A DNA stretch of 64,000 nucleotides, taken from positions 248,001 through 312,000 of the forward strand of contig CAYNKA010000004.1 of the NCBI GenBank assembly GCA_964397655.1, given 5' to 3'. Source of the stretch: CAYNKA01 sp964397655. Lineage in GTDB: Bacteria > Spirochaetota > Spirochaetia > DTKZ01. The position numbers and the translations under genes were made by a program. The notes beneath the pieces are model-generated. The model had not been told where the DNA came from, did not search any database, and saw only the letters and a program-made list of their open reading frames with translations. Shown piece after piece: positions 43,099-52,221 of the stretch (position 1 is the first letter of the stretch; each line of letters opens with the position of its first letter).

Positions 43099-44148
43099 TC
43101 ACGGCAGATCCGCGGCCATCCCGTAATCCCGCGCCAATCCCTCGAGACTCGCCGTGACGTGATCGGGCAGTTCGATCCCCTCTCTGAGGGCCTTTTCCCG
43201 CCGTTCCCATTCCATTTCGCCCGGCAGGTAGATGCGCTTCGCGCCTTCGGCGAGGGGTGCGCTCTTTATCTGACGGATGAGACCGTCCATTCTCTTCCCG
43301 AACTCGACCCGAGGCATGAAAGCCTCGACGTCGATGGCGATATAACTGTGCGATTGGTTCACGCCTGCGGTTACCGGCATGAGCCAGCTCGTGATTTCGT
43401 TTCCTACTGCTCCTCCGGCGATTACGCCGGTGAGGATTTCCACGAGGAGAGCGATCCCGTAACCCTTGTGGCCCGCCATGGGCTGCAGCGCTCCTTCCGC
43501 CGGATACCGGGACGGGTCGTTCGTGGGCAGCCCGTTTTTGTCCACGAGCCAGCCGTCGGGCAGATTCTGCTTCATGTCCCGCAGGGCGAACACCTTGCTC
43601 GCCGCCACGACGCTCGTGGCGATGTCGAACAATATCGGATGCTCCTCGCCGGCCGGGACCGCATAGGCCAGAGGATTGGTGCCGAGCACGGCCGCCCGCG
43701 ACCCGGGGACTGCGACTCCGGGATCGACGTTGGTCATACACAGGCCTATCATTCCGGCTTGTGCCGCAAGGTTTGCGTAGTATCCCGCGGCTCCGAAGTG
43801 TCCGCTGTTCCTGACCGCGGCGACTGCGATGCCGGTCCGTTTCGCCTTCTCGAGGACGGTATTCACGGCTCGGACGGAGCTTACCATGGGCATGGCGCGG
43901 CGGCCGTCGAAGACCGCCCATCCCGGGCCTTCGGATACGAGTTCCGCAGAAGCCCCGATTCTCATTCTCCCGTCCCGATAGTTCTTCAACAATCCGCGAA
44001 GCTGCTTCGTGCCGTGCGTGAATACCCCCCAGCTGTCGGTGGTCACGAGGACGTCCGCGGTGATCGCGGCCTCCTCGGCGTTCATTCCTGCTCTGCGCAT
44101 CGCCTCCGTGCAGAATTCCGTCAGTTTGCCTATTTCCGTCTTTTTCAT
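43099..44148 (-). CDS. LDH2 family NAD(P)-dependent 2-hydroxyacid dehydrogenase
   Basis: A 349-residue member of the malate/L-lactate/ureidoglycolate dehydrogenase (LDH2) family, unrelated to Rossmann-type lactate dehydrogenases. Landmarks are SWGVFTHGTKQLRG (about 39-52), VRNSGHFGAAGYYAN with the catalytic His, LGTNPLAYAVPA and PMAGHKGYGIALLVE. Relatives reduce 2,3-diketo-L-gulonate, delta-piperideine carboxylate or similar 2-keto acids. As the last gene of the ten-gene uronate operon it probably reduces a keto sugar acid, for example in place of a fructuronate or tagaturonate reductase. It lies 25 bases after the TRAP permease gene. Confidence 0.87.
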   Translation of the reverse strand: MKKTEIGKLTEFCTEAMRRAGMNAEEAAITADVLVTTDSWGVFTHGTKQLRGLLKNYRDGRMRIGASAELVSEGPGWAVFDGRRAMPMVSSVRAVNTVLEKAKRTGIAVAAVRNSGHFGAAGYYANLAAQAGMIGLCMTNVDPGVAVPGSRAAVLGTNPLAYAVPAGEEHPILFDIATSVVAASKVFALRDMKQNLPDGWLVDKNGLPTNDPSRYPAEGALQPMAGHKGYGIALLVEILTGVIAGGAVGNEITSWLMPVTAGVNQSHSYIAIDVEAFMPRVEFGKRMDGLIRQIKSAPLAEGAKRIYLPGEMEWERREKALREGIELPDHVTASLEGLARDYGMAADLP

Positions 44149-44173
44149 GTTTTTCCGCCTTTCCGCAGTCCGC

Positions 44174-45445
44174 TCAAGCTCCGAAGATGAGGTTCGGAAG
44201 CCAAAGACAAATCGCCGGAACGAAGGTGATGAGGAGGAGAACGGCGATCAGGACGATCACATGAGGAACGCAGGCCTTCGCTATGCTTTCGAAGGGCTTT
44301 TTCGAGAGGGATGAAAGGACGTACAGGACCACGCCCACGGGCGGGGTGATGAGCCCGATCATCAGGTTGAGGATGACGATGAGGCCGAGATGCACCGGAT
44401 CGATGCCGAAGCCGACGGCCACGGGCAGGAGGATCGGAGTCAGGATCATGATCGCAGCCACGGTCTCCATGAAGCAGCCCACGACCAGCAGGAAGACGTT
44501 TATCACGAGGAGCATCAGGAATTTGTTCGAAAAGCTGCCGATGAAGAATTCCGCGGCCCTCTGGGGGATCTGCTCGCTCGCGAGGATCCAGCCGAACAGC
44601 GATGAACTGCAGACGATGAAGAGAAGAGGCGCTATCACGCTAGCGGTCTCGCGGAAAAATTTCCAGAGCTGCTTTGCGTCGATGGTCTTGTAGACGAAAC
44701 CCAGGCCTACGGCGTAGATCACGGTCGCGACGGCAGCTTCGGTGGGCGTGAAAACGCCGCCGAGGATGCCGGCTACCACGAGGAGCGGCGTCAGGAGGGG
44801 GAAGAAAGCGTATCGCAGGGATTTCGCGAATTCACGGAAGGTCGGTTTCGGTTCCTTGGGATATCCGCGCTTTTTCGCCTGTACCGTGACGAGGATGCTC
44901 AGAGCCACCCCCATGATCAGGCCCGGAACGAAGCCCGCGGCGAAGAGCCGTCCGACGGAAACTCCGGCCGTCACGCCGAAGATGACGGCGGGAACGCTCG
45001 GAGGGATGATCGGACCGATGGTGGAGGAGCTGGCGGTGATCGCCAGGGAGAACTCGTCGTCGTAGCCCGCGTCCCGCATCGCCTTGAGCTCGATCTGTCC
45101 GAGACCGGCGGCGTCCGCGACCGCGGCGCCGGACATCCCCGCGAAAATGACGCTTGCGAGGACGTTCGCGTAGCCGAGTCCGCCGGGGAAACGGCCGACG
45201 CATTTCTTGGTGAAATCGAAGATCCTTTCGGTGACTCCGGCGGTGTTCATGATCGCCGCGGCGAGGATGAAACCGGGAACCGCGAGCAGGGGAAACGAGT
45301 CCACTCCCACCCAGATTCTCTGCACGGCGATGCCGAAGGGGATGTCGTTCACGAACATGTAGAGCAGGGAACTCGCGAACATGCTGAAGGCGACCGGCAT
45401 TTTGAACACCAGGAGGATGATGAAGGTCCCTAAGAGTAAGATCAT
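44174..45445 (-). CDS. TRAP transporter large permease (DctM family)
   Basis: A 423-residue inner-membrane protein with about 12 helices. Typical DctM blocks are PLLAVPGFILAAAIMN, VIFAGMSGAAVADAAGLGQI, TASSSTIGPIIPPSVPAVIF and GVFTPTEAAVATVIYA. The start is the ATG at 45445, which overlaps the dctQ stop codon (ATGA) and has GGAGG upstream; the longer frame to 45949 is a shadow of dctQ. Its sequence is of the GntT/SiaM-like (YiaN) group often linked to sugar acids. Confidence 0.93.
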   Translation of the reverse strand: MILLLGTFIILLVFKMPVAFSMFASSLLYMFVNDIPFGIAVQRIWVGVDSFPLLAVPGFILAAAIMNTAGVTERIFDFTKKCVGRFPGGLGYANVLASVIFAGMSGAAVADAAGLGQIELKAMRDAGYDDEFSLAITASSSTIGPIIPPSVPAVIFGVTAGVSVGRLFAAGFVPGLIMGVALSILVTVQAKKRGYPKEPKPTFREFAKSLRYAFFPLLTPLLVVAGILGGVFTPTEAAVATVIYAVGLGFVYKTIDAKQLWKFFRETASVIAPLLFIVCSSSLFGWILASEQIPQRAAEFFIGSFSNKFLMLLVINVFLLVVGCFMETVAAIMILTPILLPVAVGFGIDPVHLGLIVILNLMIGLITPPVGVVLYVLSSLSKKPFESIAKACVPHVIVLIAVLLLITFVPAICLWLPNLIFGA

Positions 45446-45942
45446 TCTACGTATACCTCCGTTTCGCTTTCCGATCCGCCTTTGGCGACGTCGACGATGT
45501 CCAAGCAAAGACGCAGGACGAGCAGGCTGCACCCGACGGGAACAGCCGCCATGACGAAACTCATGGGGATTTCCAGGCCCACGGCCTTGATCTTGTTCTG
45601 GGCGGAGAGGAGGGGGATGGAAATCGGGATGACGATCGAGTAACAGATGATCGCGATCGAATCGACGGCGATCTGGACGATTTTCCGGAGGGCGGGGGAA
45701 AGCATCTTGAAAAACACCGTCAATTCGATGTGGGAACGATGCCTTACGCCGTATCCCGCGCCTATGAAGGCGATCCAGATGTACAGGTAACGGGCCAATT
45801 CCTCGGTCCAGACCAAGGGATTGTTCAGGATGTATCTGAAGAAAACCTGAACCGCCATGGACGTCATCATGACCATGAGGAGGATGATGATGAAACCCTC
45901 CTCCAACCGGTCTAACAGTCTCAGCATGTTCTTTTTGCTCAT
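45442..45942 (-). CDS. TRAP transporter small permease (DctQ family)
   Basis: A 166-residue membrane protein with four helices. WTEELARYLYIWIAFIGAGY (about 45-65) is the characteristic DctQ segment. GAGG lies 7-8 bases before the ATG. A strong hairpin lies between it and the upstream binding-protein gene (45970-46002). Confidence 0.93.
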   Translation of the reverse strand: MSKKNMLRLLDRLEEGFIIILLMVMMTSMAVQVFFRYILNNPLVWTEELARYLYIWIAFIGAGYGVRHRSHIELTVFFKMLSPALRKIVQIAVDSIAIICYSIVIPISIPLLSAQNKIKAVGLEIPMSFVMAAVPVGCSLLVLRLCLDIVDVAKGGSESETEVYVE

Positions 45943-45969
45943 GGTTCATTCCTCTCGCGGCGACGACGT

Positions 45970-46002
45970 CCGCGAGCGGAGGCTCAACGCCTCCGCTCGC
46001 GG
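45970..46002 (-). promoter_or_regulatory. Strong intercistronic hairpin between dctP and dctQ
   Basis: A perfect 14-base-pair stem (45970-45983 with 45989-46002) with a 5-base loop and no T run. It lies 8 bases after the dctP stop. Such hairpins often protect the upstream mRNA from 3' exonucleases, which would give more binding protein than permease. Confidence 0.65.
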
Positions 46003-46010
46003 AGCCCGGC

Positions 46011-47021
46011 TCACTGAACGTTGCGGAGCTTCTCGTACAGTCCTGGGAAGTTGTTCTGCTTCTCCCACTCGTCCACCATGGGAAGGACCGCTTTTCGGAA
46101 AGCCTCCCTGTCCGGCTCGATCACCTGCATGCCTCGCTTCACGAGATCGTCGAACAGCGTTTTTTCCGCGTTGAGGATCGTCTGGTCCGCGGATTTCTCG
46201 AACCTCTTCGCACACTCCGTGAAGGTCTTCTTGAGGTCCGGCGGGAGAGCCTGGAATTTCTTCTCGGAAATCCAAATGGCGTTGGGCGGACACATGTGGG
46301 CCGTCAGGATCAGGTATTTCTGGACTTCGTAGAACTTCATGCCGTGGATTGTGGGAATCGGGTTGACCTGTCCTTCCACGACCTTCTGGGAAAGCGCGAG
46401 ATAGACTTCGGCCAGCGCCATCGGGACGGGGTTGGCCCCCATCAATTGGACGATCCTCTTGATGATCGGCTGGTCGTAGACGCGGATCTTCACGCCCTTG
46501 AGGTCGGCGGGGCTCTTGACCGGGGTGTTCGCCGTCGTCATGTGGTTGATCCCGTACCAGACGTTGGCGATCATCCTCACGTTCAGCGTTTTCGCCATCT
46601 CTTCGACCATTTCCTGGTACGCCGGACTCGCGGTCACTTTCCGGAGATGTTCGTAGCCGTTGAAGAAATACGGAAGGACCTCCACGAGTATCTTCGCGTA
46701 TCGCTTTCCCATTTCGCCCGTCCCGACGTGACCCATCTCGATGGTGTTGGCCACCAGGGCGTCGGCCACGTCCTTTTCCACTCCCAGCTGGGATGCCGGA
46801 TAGACGTTGATCACGACCTTGCCGCCCGTGCTCGCCTTGACGTCGTCGGCGAACTTCCGGAATTCCGCGACATAGGCGTGGTCCATGGACATGTGGGTCG
46901 CGAATTTGTAGGTGACGGGCTTGAATTCGTCCTTCGAAGCCGCCGCCTCCTTGCTTCCTCCCGCGAACAGGGGAACCGAGAGGACCGCGAGAGCGAGAAT
47001 CGCCGCGCTGATGATTTTCAT
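46011..47021 (-). CDS. TRAP transporter substrate-binding protein (DctP family)
   Basis: A 336-residue exported protein. Signal peptide MKIISAAILALAVLSVPLFA, followed by GGSKEAA. The DctP domain shows NVYPASQLGVEKDVADALV, the SPADLKGVKIRVYDQP segment (the arginine that usually grips the substrate carboxylate) and ALSQKVVEGQVNPIPTI. It belongs to the DctP group that often binds sugar acids such as gluconate, glucuronate or galacturonate. Its place in the operon with KDG kinase and KDPG aldolase makes a uronate or aldonate the likely cargo. AGGAGG precedes the ATG. Confidence 0.93.
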   Translation of the reverse strand: MKIISAAILALAVLSVPLFAGGSKEAAASKDEFKPVTYKFATHMSMDHAYVAEFRKFADDVKASTGGKVVINVYPASQLGVEKDVADALVANTIEMGHVGTGEMGKRYAKILVEVLPYFFNGYEHLRKVTASPAYQEMVEEMAKTLNVRMIANVWYGINHMTTANTPVKSPADLKGVKIRVYDQPIIKRIVQLMGANPVPMALAEVYLALSQKVVEGQVNPIPTIHGMKFYEVQKYLILTAHMCPPNAIWISEKKFQALPPDLKKTFTECAKRFEKSADQTILNAEKTLFDDLVKRGMQVIEPDREAFRKAVLPMVDEWEKQNNFPGLYEKLRNVQ

Positions 47022-47098
47022 TGTCTTGCCTCCTGAATTTTTATCTTTGCCGTTTTCTATGCGTTTTCTAGAAACCTCCGTCCTTCTTCAACCGTTTT

Positions 47099-48070
47099 TC
47101 ACCTCCTTTTTTCCGAGTATCCGGAACGGAACGCATCGAACATTCTCCGGATATTTTCCGGTCGAGCTCCGAGGCCGACGAGGTCCGTCGGGACGACTCC
47201 GATGAGGCCTCCTCCGCGGTCGCCGAGATGCTCGACGAGCAGTCCGATCTCGCGGTCGATGTCTTCGCCGCTGCCGGTTATGCCGGTGGTCTGATAGCTC
47301 ACCGGGCAGGCAAAGCACAGCCTGCCCGAGAAATCGGCGCCCATGCGCTCGATGCCGTTTATGTTCGGCTGCCCGGGATTGAGGATGTCCAGTCCGATGT
47401 CGATGAAGTCGGGAATGATGTCGTAGATGTATCCGCAACAGTGGAAATACACGTCCAGCCCGCAGGAATGGGCCAGCTCGATCTGCCGCCGGTAACGGGG
47501 CTTGAAGATTTCCCTCCAGAGCGCGGGCGATATGAACAGGCTCTGCTGGGTTCCCCAATCGTCGGCGAGGCCCACGGAGTCGAAACCTGCGGCTTTGAGC
47601 CCCGTTATCACGGCCTCCTCGAAACCGAACACGACGTCGGCGAGCCTTTCGACGTTTTCGCGCTCCAGGATCAGGTCCTCCATGACACGGGAGAATCCCC
47701 TGAGGCAGCTCATGACCGCGAAGCCCGACAGGACGAAGTTCGCCTTGTAGTACTTGCCGGCTCCGAGCTCCGCCTTCTTGGCCCTCATCGCATCGAAGCG
47801 ACCCGCCTCGAGCGGATCGGGCGCCCGATAGCTCTTCAGGTCGGACCAGGCCTCTATGACCGGCCTTTCGGGCTGTCCCAGGGCGAGATCGTTTTCGAGA
47901 TGAGACCACCTGAAACCCCATTCGGAGGTCTTCCTGTCGGCGCCGAGATGATTCGAGGTGACTTCGACGTTCACGATGTCCGAAAGCCCCCAGTCGTACG
48001 GGTACTGCACGGGTATGCGTTCGGGGTCTTCGAACGAGATCGCCCTTTTTACCAGCTCTTTTCCGTCCAT
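47099..48070 (-). CDS. URO-D superfamily protein 1 (MtaA/CmuA-like)
   Basis: A 323-residue protein of the uroporphyrinogen decarboxylase superfamily. The N terminus lacks the heme-pathway decarboxylase arginines. The methyltransferase-type zinc motif HxC is present as His210-Cys-Cys212 (DVYFHCCG), but the usual C-terminal third ligand Cys is absent (VVPTDLVGLGARPENI). In MtaA and relatives zinc activates a thiol for methyl transfer from a corrinoid protein; no corrinoid-binding protein is encoded nearby. It lies between kdgK and dctP in the uronate operon. One of three divergent paralogues there; function unknown. Confidence 0.8.
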   Translation of the reverse strand: MDGKELVKRAISFEDPERIPVQYPYDWGLSDIVNVEVTSNHLGADRKTSEWGFRWSHLENDLALGQPERPVIEAWSDLKSYRAPDPLEAGRFDAMRAKKAELGAGKYYKANFVLSGFAVMSCLRGFSRVMEDLILERENVERLADVVFGFEEAVITGLKAAGFDSVGLADDWGTQQSLFISPALWREIFKPRYRRQIELAHSCGLDVYFHCCGYIYDIIPDFIDIGLDILNPGQPNINGIERMGADFSGRLCFACPVSYQTTGITGSGEDIDREIGLLVEHLGDRGGGLIGVVPTDLVGLGARPENIRRMFDAFRSGYSEKRR

Positions 48071-48082
48071 GCGGCTTCCCCC

Positions 48083-49126
48083 TCAGCGCTGGATCCTTCC
48101 GGATGCGTCGCCGTGCATGAGGGCCAGAACCTCGTCGAAGCTGACGAGGTTCACGTCGCCGTGGATAGAATGCTTCAGGCACGATGCCGCTGCCGCGAAT
48201 TCGACCGTTTCCCGGAGGTCCTGCCCCGTGAGGAGGCCGTAAATGATGCCCGCGGAATACGCGTCCCCTCCGCCTATCCTGTCGATGACCGGGTCGATGT
48301 GGTATTTGCGGCTGACGTAGAAGGAACGTCCGTCGTAGAGCATCCCGGACCAGTCGTTCACGGTCGCGGATACGCTTTCCCGTAAGGTTATGGAGACGTA
48401 TTCGAAGCCGAAACGATCCTTGAGCTGACGCGCGACGTCGCGGTAACCCTCTTCGTTCAGGGAGCCGGCCTTGACGTTCGTGCCTCCGGCCCGGATGCCG
48501 AAAACGACCTCCGCTTCCTCCTCGTTGGTGAACAGGACGTCGACGTACTGCATGAGCCCGCCCATGACCTCGCGGGCCTTTTCCGCGGACCAGAGCTTCT
48601 TCCGGAAGTTGAGGTCGGCGCTCACCGTGACGCCGCTGCGTTTGGCCGCGGCGCAGGCTTCGCGCGTCATGTCCGCGACGGAATCCGAGAGGGCCGGAGT
48701 TATGCCCGTGAAATGGAACCAATGCTTGCCCGCGAAGATGGCGTCCCAATCGAAGTCGCCCGACTTGAGTTCGGTTATCGAGCTGCCCTTGCGGTTGTAC
48801 AGAAAGGTGGACGGCCTCTGGGACGCCCCGGTTTCCACGTAGTAGATGCCGAGACGGAAGCCGTTCCTCTTCACGTTCTCCAGGCCGAGGCCGTACTGCC
48901 TCATGTAGGCGATGCACGCGTCCCCGACCGCGTTGTCCGGGACGCTCGAAACCATGTGGCTGCGGACTCCGTAATTGACGAGCGAGACTCCCAGGTTCGC
49001 CTCCGCGCCGGAATAGCTCACGTCGAATTCCCGAGCCTGGACGATGCGTTCGTGCCTTTTCGTGGACAGCCTCATCATGAGCTCCCCGAAGAACACGGCC
49101 TGCTTGTCCGTCTGTTTCCTTTCCAT
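48083..49126 (-). CDS. kdgK: 2-keto-3-deoxygluconate kinase (PfkB family)
   Basis: A 347-residue ribokinase-fold kinase that makes KDPG. The N-terminal block GAEANLGVSLVNYG is the sugar-binding motif, and the C-terminal DRIGGGDAYSAGIIYGLLTG (about 275-294) has the anion hole and catalytic Asp of the family. The sequence is of the KdgK type (FHFTGITPALS, LNFRKKLWS). Start at 49126, with AGGGGAGA upstream. The gene after it in the operon direction encodes a URO-D protein, and the gene before it is eda, the next pathway step. Confidence 0.93.
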   Translation of the reverse strand: MERKQTDKQAVFFGELMMRLSTKRHERIVQAREFDVSYSGAEANLGVSLVNYGVRSHMVSSVPDNAVGDACIAYMRQYGLGLENVKRNGFRLGIYYVETGASQRPSTFLYNRKGSSITELKSGDFDWDAIFAGKHWFHFTGITPALSDSVADMTREACAAAKRSGVTVSADLNFRKKLWSAEKAREVMGGLMQYVDVLFTNEEEAEVVFGIRAGGTNVKAGSLNEEGYRDVARQLKDRFGFEYVSITLRESVSATVNDWSGMLYDGRSFYVSRKYHIDPVIDRIGGGDAYSAGIIYGLLTGQDLRETVEFAAAASCLKHSIHGDVNLVSFDEVLALMHGDASGRIQR

Positions 49127-49146
49127 GGTGAATCTCCCCTTCCCGG

Positions 49147-49812
49147 TCATCCCTCGGCCGCGTTCTTGGCGGCCCGCACGATTTCGACCATCCTGCGGGC
49201 GTTCGCGGTGATCGCGGGATAGTCTTTTCTCGCCAGGAGGTCCTTGTTCACGATCGCCCCTCCTATTCCAACCGCCAACGAGCCCGCCTTTATGAAGCGG
49301 GCTGCGGTTTCGAAGTCCACTCCGTTCGTGGGGACGAGCTCGACCTGCGGCAGGGGCTCCTTGACCGCCTTGATGTAATCCGCGCCTCCGACGCTCTTCG
49401 CCGGAAACACCTTCACCGCGTCCGCCCCTCCTTTCCAGGCCGTCATGATCTCGTTCGGCGTCAGTCCCGCCGGCATGACCGTAACTCCGTAGGAGCGGCA
49501 CAAATCTACCGTGGACCGATCGAACACGGGACTCACGACGTAACTCGCGCCGGCGAGGATGGCTGCCCTGGCGGTCTCGGCGTCCAGTACCGTTCCGGCA
49601 CCGATGAAGACGTCGAGCCCGCCGAGCTGCCTGACCGCCTTCTCCACGACGCCCAGGGCTCCGGGAACCGTCATCGTGATCTCGACGAATTTGACCCCGC
49701 CGTCGTGCAAGGCCTTAGCCGTGTCCACGAGAGCGTCGGGGCTTTCCGTGCGGAGAACCACGATCACGCCGCTCTTCCTGAGTTCATCCATGACGATGTG
49801 TTTCGCCGTCAT
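49147..49812 (-). CDS. eda: KDPG/KHG aldolase
   Basis: A 221-residue class I aldolase that splits 2-keto-3-deoxy-6-phosphogluconate into pyruvate and glyceraldehyde-3-phosphate. Glu44 (EITMTVP) and the Schiff-base Lys134 (DAVKVFPA) are present, with GAGTVL and the PTNGVD phosphate-binding region. AGGAGG lies before the ATG. It is 20 bases upstream of kdgK, with which it forms the lower Entner-Doudoroff branch for uronates. Confidence 0.95.
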   Translation of the reverse strand: MTAKHIVMDELRKSGVIVVLRTESPDALVDTAKALHDGGVKFVEITMTVPGALGVVEKAVRQLGGLDVFIGAGTVLDAETARAAILAGASYVVSPVFDRSTVDLCRSYGVTVMPAGLTPNEIMTAWKGGADAVKVFPAKSVGGADYIKAVKEPLPQVELVPTNGVDFETAARFIKAGSLAVGIGGAIVNKDLLARKDYPAITANARRMVEIVRAAKNAAEG

Positions 49813-49863
49813 TTTCTCCTCCTTTTTCAGACGTCGGGGAATTCGCCGCGAGGCGCCGCCGGC

Positions 49864-51012
49864 TCAGGGCCTGCCCCCGGTATGCAGGGGATAGCGACCG
49901 GCCGACATCGCCTCCTCGAACATGGCGCGGACGTTTTCCGGGGGCACGTCGGGTTGGATGCAATGCACCGCCGCGAGAATGTATCCGCCGCCGGGCCCCA
50001 GGTCTCCGATTCGGCGGCGGACCTCCTCACGGACCTCGTCGGTCGTGCCGTGCGGAAGGATTCTCTGCGAATCCACGCCGCCGCAGAACGAAAGCCGCTT
50101 TCCGTATCTCCGCTTCAGCGCTGCAGTGTCGCCCAGGCCGCGGGCGGAGACCTGGACCGGGTTGAGGATGTCCACGCCGATCTCCACGAGGTCGTCGATC
50201 AACGGGCCGACGTTCCCGCAGGAATGATAGAAGATCTTCGCCTTCGTCCTTTTCTTCACCGCGGACATGAGCTCCGCGTGGAATGGCTTGACGATTTCCC
50301 GGTACATCGAGGGTGAGATGAGCGGCGCCTCCTGGCTCGCGAGGTCGTCCCCCGTCACGAGGACGTCGATGCATTCCCCGGCCTCGGCCAGGAGCGCCTC
50401 CGCCGCGGCGAGCTGGAGGTCCGTGACCCTGCGGAGAAGGGCCCGGGCGAAATCCGGATCGGCCGCGAGATCGATCATGAAGGCCTCCATGCCCCGAAGC
50501 ATGCAGCAGAACTCGAAGGGCGTGATCCCGGAAAGCCCGACCGTCGCGTACCCCGCGTCCCGGATCTTCCGGGCCCGAATGCCCAGCCCCTCGAACCTTG
50601 ACGGATGCGAGAGATCGGGCCAGGGATGCGTGTCGATGTCCGAGATTCCGGCGTCGTGCAGGGGCGGAACGGAAATTTCGTAGTAGGCGCCTTCGGGAGG
50701 CCTGCGCCAGGATATGCCCCAGGAGTCCGTGAAGGCGTCTCCTTCCAATTCCCGCTCGTTCGCCGAAGGGGCGGGGCCCGGAGCGAGCATCCTGCCGTCG
50801 GATCCGAACCGTCTCATAACGTCCTCGTCGAGAACCGCGTACTGCAGAGCGCGCCAGAAGACCTCGGTTTCGCCGCCCAGGCCAAGGCTCGACTTGAGTC
50901 TGTCGTAGGCGGAGGCCAGCATGGTCGTGACGCCCGACGTCCCGAAGAAAATGGGCACCCGGTCGGGTTCTTCGTGTTCGAGAGTGCAGAGCACACGTTC
51001 GCGGGATGTCAT
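49864..51012 (-). CDS. URO-D superfamily protein 2 (MtaA/CmuA-like, full zinc ligand set)
   Basis: A 382-residue URO-D superfamily protein. It keeps all three zinc ligands of the methyltransferase branch: His263-Ser-Cys265 (FYHSCGNVGPLIDDL) and Cys351 (AVHCIQPDVPPEN). It begins MTSRERVLCTLEHEEPDRVP, the usual amino terminus of this group. The strong metal site suggests a working methyltransferase or related thiol chemistry. No corrinoid protein or activating protein is encoded in the window, so the methyl donor is unclear. AGGAGG precedes the ATG. It lies between URO-D 3 and eda in the operon. Confidence 0.83.
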   Translation of the reverse strand: MTSRERVLCTLEHEEPDRVPIFFGTSGVTTMLASAYDRLKSSLGLGGETEVFWRALQYAVLDEDVMRRFGSDGRMLAPGPAPSANERELEGDAFTDSWGISWRRPPEGAYYEISVPPLHDAGISDIDTHPWPDLSHPSRFEGLGIRARKIRDAGYATVGLSGITPFEFCCMLRGMEAFMIDLAADPDFARALLRRVTDLQLAAAEALLAEAGECIDVLVTGDDLASQEAPLISPSMYREIVKPFHAELMSAVKKRTKAKIFYHSCGNVGPLIDDLVEIGVDILNPVQVSARGLGDTAALKRRYGKRLSFCGGVDSQRILPHGTTDEVREEVRRRIGDLGPGGGYILAAVHCIQPDVPPENVRAMFEEAMSAGRYPLHTGGRP

Positions 51013-51049
51013 GGATAACCCCTCCTTGTTGCGCTCGAGGCGGAACCCT

Positions 51050-52162
51050 TCAGTACCCGCCCAGTTCCAATCCCCGTTCGACGAAGTGCCTGTAGGTGCG
51101 GTATTCGACCCTGTTGCTCACGCTGTGATCGCTCTGCAGGATGTATCCTCCGCCTTCCTTGACCTTCGGAATCGTCCTTTTCAGCATGGCGTCGACCTCG
51201 GAAAGGTCGTTGGTTTCCAGGACGTTGATGTCCATGCCGCCGATGAGGCAGATCCTGTCTCCGTAATTCTTCTTTACCCGGAGAAGGTCCATGCCCGCCT
51301 TGATTTCGATCGGCTGGAGGCAGTCGATGCCCGCTTCGACGAGAAGGGGCAGGAGCGGCTCGATGAAACCGTCGCAGTGAAGGATGACCGGCAGTTTCCG
51401 GGAGTGCGCGAAATCGAACAGGCGTCGATGGGCGGGAAAGACTATGTCCCGGTACATGTCCGGAGACATGAAGGGCCGGTCCTTGAAGCCGAGGTCGTCC
51501 CACACCCAGAGCCCGTCGGGAAGCCCCTCCCGCTCGAAGAGCGATTCCAGGAGCCTGACCGTCGTCTCGGCATAGGTCATGGCCATCCTCTTGACCCAGT
51601 CCGGGTCGAGGGCCATTCCCGCCAGGAGGTTCTCGTGGCCGCACATGGGAGCCATGAGGTCGAACGCCCCGATCACGCCGCAGACGAAGAAACGTGAGTC
51701 CCGGGAGCACTTCTCCCTGAGCCTCCGGTAGTTTTCGAAATCGATGCGGCTCCCGTCGAGCCCGGCGTCCGAGAGAAACGGTAGGATGCTTCTTTCCCAG
51801 TCCGGTCTTTCCCTCACCGCGAACCCGACGTGCTCGGGGGCGCCGGAGCCGTTCCTGAGCCAGCGGAGGATCGCCCCGTTGCCGTCCCTGACCAGTCTGG
51901 CTGTTTCGTTTTCCTCGACGAGAACCTGGCCGTATCCGGGATCCCCCACAAGGTTCAAGGCCTTCCACGCGGCAGGCGTGATTTCTCCGCCGGTTCGGCG
52001 AAGATCGAGCCCGAAGTGGTCGCTGACCTCTTCCGGGTTCCTGATGCCGCCGTTTCGGGCCCAGGACTCGGCCGTTTCCCGCCAGTAGACTTCGAAGAGC
52101 CCGATCCTATCGACCGGTCTGCGGGTCAGTATCCTTTCGATGCGTTCCTTTCCGCTCAGCAC
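51050..52162 (-). CDS. URO-D superfamily protein 3 (variant metal site)
   Basis: A 370-residue URO-D superfamily protein starting at a GTG with AGGAGG 8 bases upstream. The zinc motif position reads His262-Cys-Asp264 (ILHCDGFIEPLL), so the second ligand is Asp in place of Cys. Near the C-terminal ligand there is His346 (QSDHSVSN) instead of Cys. It is closest to the large group of uncharacterised URO-D proteins in sugar-metabolism clusters of Spirochaetota, Thermotogota and Firmicutes. First enzyme gene after the regulator in the uronate operon. Function unknown. Confidence 0.8.
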   Translation of the reverse strand: MLSGKERIERILTRRPVDRIGLFEVYWRETAESWARNGGIRNPEEVSDHFGLDLRRTGGEITPAAWKALNLVGDPGYGQVLVEENETARLVRDGNGAILRWLRNGSGAPEHVGFAVRERPDWERSILPFLSDAGLDGSRIDFENYRRLREKCSRDSRFFVCGVIGAFDLMAPMCGHENLLAGMALDPDWVKRMAMTYAETTVRLLESLFEREGLPDGLWVWDDLGFKDRPFMSPDMYRDIVFPAHRRLFDFAHSRKLPVILHCDGFIEPLLPLLVEAGIDCLQPIEIKAGMDLLRVKKNYGDRICLIGGMDINVLETNDLSEVDAMLKRTIPKVKEGGGYILQSDHSVSNRVEYRTYRHFVERGLELGGY

Positions 52163-52221
52163 TTCGGGAACCTCCTTGATTGTGCCGTTCAGCCCGTTTA
52201 GGGCGAGACCTGTGCCGGTTT

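Noticed and set aside
47099..52162. Annotation of the three URO-D proteins as heme-pathway uroporphyrinogen decarboxylases (hemE)
   Set aside because: The conserved N-terminal arginine motif of HemE is absent, and the HxC-type motif and the operon context do not fit heme synthesis.
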